In this document: one piece after another, positions 26,425-36,959 of the stretch | How positions within the stretch are numbered: position 1 is the stretch's first letter | Layout: every line of letters starts with the position of its first letter | Source: Ramlibacter sp. | GTDB taxonomy: Bacteria > Pseudomonadota > Gammaproteobacteria > Burkholderiales > Burkholderiaceae_C | Reading direction: 5' to 3' | Assembly (NCBI GenBank): GCA_028291885.1 | Contig: JAQGNJ010000111.1 | Span: forward strand, 1 to 36,959 | Length of the DNA: 36,959 nucleotides | Notes under the pieces: model-generated | Databases searched by the model: none | Told to the model about the DNA's origin: nothing | What the model saw: the letters and a program-made list of their open reading frames with translations, nothing else | Translations under genes and position numbers: made by a program

Positions 26425-27230
26425 ATCCACATCAGCAGCACGATCAGCGAACCGGCCGCGCCGTAGGCGGAGACCACTGCCGCCGTGGAGAGATAGACCG
26501 CGAGCAACTGGCGGCCGATGGTGAACAGCGTCGCCCCGATGAACGCGCCAACCACCACGTAGCGGGTGCCGGGCTTGGGCCCGGCGCTCATTCGCATCAT
26601 CGCGACGAACAGCGCGGCGCAGATCAGGAATCCCGCCAGTTCGTTGACCACGCGCAGCAGCTGGGCCAGCGGAACCCAGCTGCCGGCCCAGCCCGAGAAC
26701 AGGTTGAGCAGGGTGGAAATCACCAGCGTCACCAGCAGCAGGAAACCGAAGGCGAGGATGTAGGCGACGCCGCGCAGCCGCAGCGACGCGGTGCGCCACC
26801 ATTTTTGTTTGGCGGCGGTGTTGCTGCCCTGCAGCCACAGCCGCTCGAACGCTTCCTGCAATTCGCCGAACACGCCGGTCGCGCCGAACAGCAGCACCGC
26901 GAAGCCGATCAGCGAGGCGGTGATCCCCTCCGATGGCGCCTTGGCGCTGGCGAGCGCCGCCCGCACGACGGCCGCGCCCTGCTCGCCGACGATGCCGGCG
27001 ATCTGCGTGATCAGACCTTTCTCCAGCAGGTCGCGGTCCACCCACCAACCCAGCACTCCCACCATCACGATCAGCAATGGCGCCAGGCTGAGGATGCCGT
27101 AGAAGGACATGGCCGCGCTCATGCGCATGCCGCCGGCTTCGCTCCACAGCTCGAAGGCGCGCAGCAGCGGCGCGAGCGGGCGGACCGCGGCGCGCAGCCG
27201 GGAGGGTGTGTTTTCGGAGAGGGTCGGCAT
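26244..27230 (-). CDS. YihY/BrkB-family inner membrane protein
   Basis: This 328-residue protein has about six hydrophobic segments. The N-terminal GGMRMSAAMSFYGILSLAPLLIVMVGVLG and the segment YGAAGSLIVLLMWIYFSSAVLLFAAGCAR are typical of the YihY/virulence factor BrkB family, whose function is not well defined. The C-terminal 60 residues are charged and Ala-rich and lie opposite the 3' end of the MFS gene. It starts 39 bases after the metH stop codon on the same strand and may be read from the same transcript. Confidence 0.86.
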   Translation of the reverse strand: MPTLSENTPSRLRAAVRPLAPLLRAFELWSEAGGMRMSAAMSFYGILSLAPLLIVMVGVLGWWVDRDLLEKGLITQIAGIVGEQGAAVVRAALASAKAPSEGITASLIGFAVLLFGATGVFGELQEAFERLWLQGSNTAAKQKWWRTASLRLRGVAYILAFGFLLLVTLVISTLLNLFSGWAGSWVPLAQLLRVVNELAGFLICAALFVAMMRMSAGPKPGTRYVVVGAFIGATLFTIGRQLLAVYLSTAAVVSAYGAAGSLIVLLMWIYFSSAVLLFAAGCARALEEDKRRREAEAGEAEAAAKARRWASNKDSTATQLAASSNPKP

Positions 27231-27269
27231 GGCGCTAGGCTACACCGCGGCGGCGCGCCGTGGAGCGCG

Positions 27270-29990
<2,721 letters not shown>

Positions 29991-30033
29991 GGGCTCACCT
30001 TGGTTGGTCCCGGCGTGCCGGGCGTGGACAGGC

Positions 30034-30101
30034 GAGCGCGGTTGCATCCCTCAAGCCTGACGACCCCGGCCTGACGGCCGGCCGCTGCAGCGCTCCTTGA
30101 G
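30034..30101 (-). ncRNA. S-adenosylhomocysteine (SAH) riboswitch in the metH leader
   Basis: Read on the - strand, the leader contains CUCAAGGAGCGCUGCA, a GC-rich hairpin, then GUCAGGCUUGAGG and AACCGCGCUC. This matches the known SAH riboswitch core (AGGAGCGCUGCA ... CAGGCUYG ... AAC-GCGCUC). P1 is a perfect 6-base-pair helix (30101-30096 with 30055-30050). The pseudoknot pairs GAGCGC (30095-30090) with GCGCUC (30039-30034). SAH binding is known to raise expression of downstream genes such as metH and ahcY. The element ends about 43 bases before the metH start codon. Confidence 0.87.
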
Positions 30102-30147
30102 TTGGGACGATTTTAATGCAGCCGCCGGCGCAGGGGACAATCGCGCC

Positions 30148-30426
30148 GTGACCACCTTTCTCGCCCTGCTCCTGTATGCCCTCGTGGCGACCATCCTGCT
30201 GGCCTTCATCTACGCGCTCAAGTCGCTGCGGCTGCAGAACCGGTTCAAGCGCCTGGGCGTGCTGCCGGGACGCAGCGTCGACGAGATCCTGAAGTTCGTC
30301 GGCAAGCCCTCGCACCGCGCCAGGCTCGACGCCCGGACCGAACTGCTCGAGTGGCGCAGGGTCGGTTTCCACATCGCCCTGCGCTTCACCGACGGCGTCT
30401 GCGACGGCGCCGAGGCCGTGGCCTGA
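30148..30426 (+). CDS. Small hypothetical membrane-anchored protein
   Basis: This 92-residue protein begins with one hydrophobic helix (TTFLALLLYALVATILLAFIYAL) followed by a basic soluble part: RLQNRFKRLGVLPGRSVDEI and later LLEWRRVGFHIALRFTDGVCDG. I do not recognise a function. The GTG start at 30148 has AGGGGAC about 11 bases upstream. A TTG further upstream (30097) would lie in the riboswitch and is rejected. It is divergent from metH and is followed 46 bases later by a Bug protein gene. Confidence 0.68.
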   Translation: MTTFLALLLYALVATILLAFIYALKSLRLQNRFKRLGVLPGRSVDEILKFVGKPSHRARLDARTELLEWRRVGFHIALRFTDGVCDGAEAVA

Positions 30427-30472
30427 CTCTTAGAATCGCCCTCGCCTCGTTTTTTCCTCCAGGAGTTTTTCG

Positions 30473-31456
30473 ATGAACGGTTTCCGCTGGCCGCGCGCAC
30501 TGCGCGCCACTGTCGCGCTCTGCGCTTTCCTGGTTGCCGCCGCGGCGGCCCAGGCCCAGAACAACAACCCGATCCGCATCCTCGTCGGCTTCCCGGCCGG
30601 CGGCGGAACGGACGTGATCGCCCGCACGCTGGCCGACAAGCTGAAAGACCAGCTCGGCACCCCGGTGCTGGTGGACAACCGCGCCGGCGCCGGTGGCCAG
30701 ATCGCCGCCCAGGCGCTCAAGGCCGCGCCCGCGGACGGCCACACGCTGTTCCTCACGCACGACCACACGATCTCGATCCTGCCGCTGGTGACCAAGAATC
30801 CTGGGTTCGACCCGGCGAAGGACTTCGTGCCGGTCGCCGGCTTCGCGACCTTCGTCAACGCGCTGGCCCTGTCCAGCGGCACGCCGGCCAAATCGGTTGC
30901 CGACTACGTCGCCTGGGTCAAGAACCAGGGCGCGGGCAAGGGCACGGTCGGCGTTCCGGCGCCGGCCTCCGTACCGGAGTTCCTGGTCAAGCTGATCGGC
31001 CAGAAGTACGCGCTCGACCTGCAGGCCGCGCCCTACCGCGGCAGCGCGCCGATGATCGCCGACATGCTGGGCAACCAGATCGGCGCCGGCATCGGTTCCA
31101 TCCCGGATTTCATCGAGAACCACAAGGCCGGCAAGATCCACGTCGTTGCCGTGATGGGCAGGAGCCGCCAGGCCGCCATGCCCGATGTGCCGACCTTCGC
31201 CGAACTCGGCGTCTCCGGCTTCGAGGACGTGCCGTACTACGGCTTGTTCGCTCCCGCCGGCACGCCGCAGGCGGAAATCGACCGCATCTCCACCGCCCTT
31301 CTCAAAGTGCTGACCCTTCCCGATGTGCGCGAGCGCCTCACGGCGATGGGCCTGACGGTCGGCTTCATGCCGCAAAAGCTGCTGGCCAGCCGCGAGCGCG
31401 CGTACCGCGAAAAGTGGACCTGGATCATCAAGACCAGCGGCTTCCAGCCGCAGTAA
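30473..31456 (+). CDS. Bug/TctC-family tripartite tricarboxylate transporter substrate-binding protein
   Basis: This 327-residue periplasmic protein has a Sec-type signal peptide ending AAAAQAQ. The Bug fold motifs are RILVGFPAGGGTDVIARTLA, VDNRAGAGGQIAAQALK and APYRGSAPMIADMLGNQIG. It has no adjacent membrane transporter genes. A strong CAGGAG ribosome binding site precedes the ATG. It is unrelated in position to the catabolic operon's Bug gene at 4828-5817 and is only moderately similar to it. The 3' end meets the convergent RIO kinase gene with a 3-base gap. Confidence 0.9.
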   Translation: MNGFRWPRALRATVALCAFLVAAAAAQAQNNNPIRILVGFPAGGGTDVIARTLADKLKDQLGTPVLVDNRAGAGGQIAAQALKAAPADGHTLFLTHDHTISILPLVTKNPGFDPAKDFVPVAGFATFVNALALSSGTPAKSVADYVAWVKNQGAGKGTVGVPAPASVPEFLVKLIGQKYALDLQAAPYRGSAPMIADMLGNQIGAGIGSIPDFIENHKAGKIHVVAVMGRSRQAAMPDVPTFAELGVSGFEDVPYYGLFAPAGTPQAEIDRISTALLKVLTLPDVRERLTAMGLTVGFMPQKLLASRERAYREKWTWIIKTSGFQPQ

Positions 31457-31459
31457 GCC

Positions 31460-32308
31460 TCAGGCCGGCGCCTGCATCCGCAGCCGGCGCGCGGCTTCTT
31501 CGTCCCTGGCGGCGTCGATCTCCCGCATCACGCCGCGCAGGTCGACGCTCCCCTGCTGCTGCACGAAGCGTCCGCTGAGGACGGTTTCCGTGCTTAGCAG
31601 CCCGGCCTGGTACAGCTGCCACAGCTCCGGCCCGTACTGCGTTTCCAGCAGCTCGGGCGCGAAGCGGCCGAAGAAATCCCGCAGGTTGGCGACGTCGCGC
31701 AGCAGCATGCGCGGCGCATGGTTGTTGCCGGCGGCGTCGATCGCCTGCGGCAGGTCGATGATGACCGGCCCGTCGGCGGCCAGCAGGATGTTGAACTCCG
31801 ACAGGTCGCCGTGGACCACGCCCGCGCACAGCATCCGCACCACTTCGCGCAGCAGGCTCGCGTGGTGCGCGCGGGCTTCCTCGGCGCTGAACGAGACGTC
31901 GTTGAGCCGCGGCGCCGCGTCGCCGCTGCCGTCGGTGACCAGCTCCATCAGCAGCACGCCGTCCCAGAAGTTGTGCGGCCTGGGCACGCGCACGCCGGCG
32001 GCGGCGAGCCGGTACAGCGCATCGACTTCGGCGCTCTGCCACGCCGCCTCGGCGGCCTGCCGGCCGTAGCGCGTGCCCTTGGCCATGGCGCGGGCCTGGC
32101 GCGTGTTCTTGACCCGGCGGTTCTCGGTGTAGTCGACGGCCTGGCGGAAGCTGCGCTGCGTCGCCTCCTTGTAGCTCTTGGCGCACAGGGTTTCGTCGCC
32201 GCGCCGCACCACGTAAACCATGGCTTCCTTGCCGCTCATCAGCTGGCGGACCACGGTGTCGATCAGCCCTTCGTCGACCAGGGACTGCAGGCGCTTGGGT
32301 GCTTTCAT
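31460..32308 (-). CDS. RIO1-like protein kinase (PA4780 family)
   Basis: This 282-residue protein has the atypical RIO kinase fold. The ATP lysine is K44 in LCAKSYKEAT. The catalytic loop is HGDLSEFNILL with D168, and the metal-binding Asp is D185 in VIIDLPQAID. The N-terminal SGKEAMVYVVRRGDE acts as the flexible P-loop. Bacterial members of this family are poorly characterised; the substrate is unknown. The ATG at 32308 matches the family start MKAPKRLQSLVDEGLID; the longer open frame overlaps lrp. It lies 32 bases after the Lrp-family gene on the same strand. Confidence 0.88.
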   Translation of the reverse strand: MKAPKRLQSLVDEGLIDTVVRQLMSGKEAMVYVVRRGDETLCAKSYKEATQRSFRQAVDYTENRRVKNTRQARAMAKGTRYGRQAAEAAWQSAEVDALYRLAAAGVRVPRPHNFWDGVLLMELVTDGSGDAAPRLNDVSFSAEEARAHHASLLREVVRMLCAGVVHGDLSEFNILLAADGPVIIDLPQAIDAAGNNHAPRMLLRDVANLRDFFGRFAPELLETQYGPELWQLYQAGLLSTETVLSGRFVQQQGSVDLRGVMREIDAARDEEAARRLRMQAPA

Positions 32309-32340
32309 CCCCCCATTGTCCCTTGCCCGGCAGCGCCGCG

Positions 32341-32790
32341 TCAGAGCGGCAGGTCGGCCTTCTTCAGCGTGCGCAGCACGAAGCTGGACTTGCTGTGGCG
32401 GATGCCCCTGATCTTGTACAGCCGCTCGCGCAGCAGCCGCTCGTAGTCGCGGGTGTCGCGCACCGCGACCCGCAGCAGGTAGTCGTATTCGCCCGAAACC
32501 AGGTAGGCCTCGATCACCTCGGGGATGGCGGCCAGCGTCTCGCCGAACTTCTCCAGCGTGTTGTCCGAGTGGCTGTCCAGCGTCACCTGGACCAGCACCG
32601 TGTCGCCCAGGTCCAGGGCCTGGGCGTTGAGCCGGACGGTGTAGCCCTCGATCACGCCGGCGAGCTCCATCTTCCTGATGCGCTCCCAGCAGGGCGAGGC
32701 GCTCAGGCCGACGGCCTGGCCGATCTGCTGCAGGCTGGCCCGGGCGTCGCCCTGCAGCACCTTGAGGATTTTCCGGTCGAGTGCGTCCAT
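32341..32790 (-). CDS. Lrp/AsnC-family transcriptional regulator
   Basis: This 149-residue regulator has an N-terminal winged helix-turn-helix (MDALDRKILKVLQGDARASL then GQAVGLSASPCWERIRKMELAG). The C-terminal AsnC/RAM domain has EVIEAYLVSGEYDYLLRVAV and the ligand-binding-type loop near GDTVLVQVTL. Proteins of this family sense amino acids and form octamers on DNA. It precedes the RIO kinase gene on the same strand. The target genes are unknown; control of neighbouring genes is possible. Confidence 0.9.
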   Translation of the reverse strand: MDALDRKILKVLQGDARASLQQIGQAVGLSASPCWERIRKMELAGVIEGYTVRLNAQALDLGDTVLVQVTLDSHSDNTLEKFGETLAAIPEVIEAYLVSGEYDYLLRVAVRDTRDYERLLRERLYKIRGIRHSKSSFVLRTLKKADLPL

Positions 32791-32985
32791 GGAGATGGAT
32801 TATCGACGCACACGGCTCAAACAGAAGGATTTTCTTGAATGGCGCGCAAACGCGGGAAGAACGGCAAGACTTTCGGCGACGCGCGGCCGATACTTGGATC
32901 AAGACGGAAGCGCTTACCGGCGCATCCGGAAGGGGACAGGACGCAGCGGGTTACCGCCCGCCGGCAACCTGGCCCGGCATCGATC

Positions 32986-34185
32986 TCAGGCAGTGGCGGG
33001 AAGGCGCGCGGTAAAGCGCGTGCCTTCCTGCCCGGTGGACACCACGGTCAGGGCGCCGCCGTGCGCCTTGACGATCTGCGAGGAGATGTACAGGCCCAGG
33101 CCCAGCCCGCCGCCCGGGCTGCTGCTGGCCGGCCGCCAGTAGGGTTCGAACACGCGCCCCAGGTTGGCGGGTGCGATCGGCGTGCCGCGATTCGCCACCT
33201 CCAGCACCAGGGTTCCCGCGTCCAGGAAGGCGTCGACGCGGACCGGCTGGTCCGGCGCGCCGTGGGTCAGCGCATTGCTCGCCAGGTTCGACAGCAGCTG
33301 CTGCAGCCGCGCACGGTCGCAGCGGACCGGGCCGTCGATCGCGTAGTTTTCGATCAGCTCGCGCCGCGGATTGGCCTGGCGCAACTCGGCGACCACTTCG
33401 CGCAGGTCCTGCGCCAGGTCGGTGACCGGAGCGAGAGCGACGCCCATGCCGGCGCCCAGCCGTCCGCGCGCAAAATCGAGCACGTCGTCGATCAGGCGCG
33501 CCATGCGCCGGGCGGCGGCCTGCAGCCGCTGGCCGATCTCGACCAGTTCGGGCTGCTGCTCACCGTAGGCGATCAGGTCGGCCATCGAACTGACAGCCGC
33601 CAGCGGATTGCGCAGGTCGTGGCCCAGTACGGCGATGAACTGCTCGCGCAGCTCCGAGGTCGCCCGTTCGGTCAGCAGCGCGGTCTCGGCCTGCTGGCGG
33701 CGGCGTTCGTCCTGCAGCTGGAAAGCGATCAGCTCGGCGAACAGCGTGAACATCGCGACGATGCGCGGCTCGGACACCTTGGCCGGCCGCGGGTCGATCG
33801 CGCAGAGGTTGCCGAAATACTCGCCGTCCTGCAGCACGATCGGCACCGAGATGTAGCTCTCGATGTTGTACAGGCGGGGCGTGTGGTGCTTGAAGTAGAC
33901 CGGGTCCTGGCTGGCGTGGTCGATCACCACCGGCGCGCGCGCCGCCCGCGCTTCGATGCACAGCGTGGTCCGCACGTCGAGCCGGCCGCCGGGCAGCAGC
34001 CCGAAGCCGATCCCGTCGCGCACGGCGCAAGCGGTCCAGGTGTTGTCGCTGACGCGGGCGACGGCGGCGAAGCCCATGCCGGTCATCTCGCACACCACCT
34101 TCAGCAGCGAAGGGATGGCGCCGATGCGCCCGATCGCCGCGACGTCGCGGGCGATGGCTTCGGCGCTGTCGTCGATCTCCGCCAT
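32986..34185 (-). CDS. GAF-domain sensor histidine kinase
   Basis: This 399-residue cytoplasmic sensor kinase has an N-terminal GAF domain (about residues 20-155, with [21 protein letters not shown]). A coiled-coil and dimerisation helix follows with the phospho-accepting H189 in [13 protein letters not shown], then a HATPase domain (N box [13 protein letters not shown] with N300/N304; G box [14 protein letters not shown]). It has no transmembrane segments or receiver domain, so a partner regulator is elsewhere. It starts 7 bases after the metH N-terminal gene's stop codon, so the two are probably co-transcribed. The signal is unknown. Confidence 0.88.
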   Translation of the reverse strand: MAEIDDSAEAIARDVAAIGRIGAIPSLLKVVCEMTGMGFAAVARVSDNTWTACAVRDGIGFGLLPGGRLDVRTTLCIEARAARAPVVIDHASQDPVYFKHHTPRLYNIESYISVPIVLQDGEYFGNLCAIDPRPAKVSEPRIVAMFTLFAELIAFQLQDERRRQQAETALLTERATSELREQFIAVLGHDLRNPLAAVSSMADLIAYGEQQPELVEIGQRLQAAARRMARLIDDVLDFARGRLGAGMGVALAPVTDLAQDLREVVAELRQANPRRELIENYAIDGPVRCDRARLQQLLSNLASNALTHGAPDQPVRVDAFLDAGTLVLEVANRGTPIAPANLGRVFEPYWRPASSSPGGGLGLGLYISSQIVKAHGGALTVVSTGQEGTRFTARLPATA

Positions 34186-34192
34186 GCGAGCC

Positions 34193-35239
<1,047 letters not shown>

Positions 35240-35299
35240 GATGAGGACATTCTAGTTAGGACGGCCCGGCCCCGGGTCTTCCGGGACAATACGTCCATC

Positions 35300-36959
<1,660 letters not shown>

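Noticed and set aside
30097-30147. TTG start for the small membrane protein
   Set aside because: It lies within the divergent SAH riboswitch sequence, and the GTG at 30148 starts directly at the hydrophobic helix with a nearby ribosome binding site.

Overview
The window is about 37 kb of GC-rich, densely coding chromosome. The gene content points to a betaproteobacterium of the order Burkholderiales, probably Comamonadaceae-like. The main indicators are orphan Bug-type (TctC) periplasmic binding proteins, a TorF-porin/P-II/AmtB operon, a PA4780-type RIO kinase, cobalamin-dependent methionine synthase split into two genes, and an S-adenosylhomocysteine riboswitch. The family-level assignment is inference. 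I see no tRNA, rRNA, insertion sequence, prophage or CRISPR array, and no gene-free stretch longer than about 215 bases.

Region 1 (1-8661, all + strand) is a catabolic operon with very short spacings. It holds the 3' end of an HpaE-type semialdehyde dehydrogenase, a two-subunit LigA/LigB-type extradiol dioxygenase, HpaF isomerase and HpaH hydratase, which together make a meta-cleavage route for a catechol-type acid. It continues with an IlvD/Edd dehydratase, a Bug binding protein, a class II aldolase/adducin-fold enzyme that appears to lack the usual acid/base Glu, a ketopantoate-reductase-like enzyme and, unusually, a DAHP synthase. No HpaI-type aldolase and no HpaD are visible.

Region 2 (8796-13957) holds transport and envelope genes: two EamA/DMT exporters, alanine racemase with an SMR efflux protein on the - strand, a lysophospholipid transporter (LplT), and a thiol peroxidase of the glutathione peroxidase family whose stop codon lies in a tandem duplication. 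Region 3 (13997-19155) contains glcF and glcE without glcD, a perfect LexA box in front of a small frame-disrupted gene, a small possible DNA-binding protein, and an SMP-30 lactonase/aldose epimerase sugar pair.

Region 4 (19223-22115, - strand) is the nitrogen-regulated operon torF-like porin - glnK - amtB. It has a near-consensus sigma-54 promoter, an upstream NtrC palindrome and a good terminator. Region 5 (22177-27230) holds comM, a YkgJ cysteine-cluster protein, a YfiR protein, an MFS transporter and a YihY/BrkB membrane protein. The last two genes are convergent and overlap by 181 bases.

Region 6 (27270-36959) covers methionine synthesis and regulation. The C-terminal MetH protein is preceded by an SAH riboswitch, while the N-terminal homocysteine-binding MetH protein lies about 4.2 kb away beside a GAF histidine kinase. 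Between them are a Bug protein, a small membrane protein, a RIO-type kinase and an Lrp/AsnC regulator. RecQ helicase runs off the right edge. The best candidates for new biology are the hybrid catabolic operon and the SOS-box gene at 16.4-16.9 kb.
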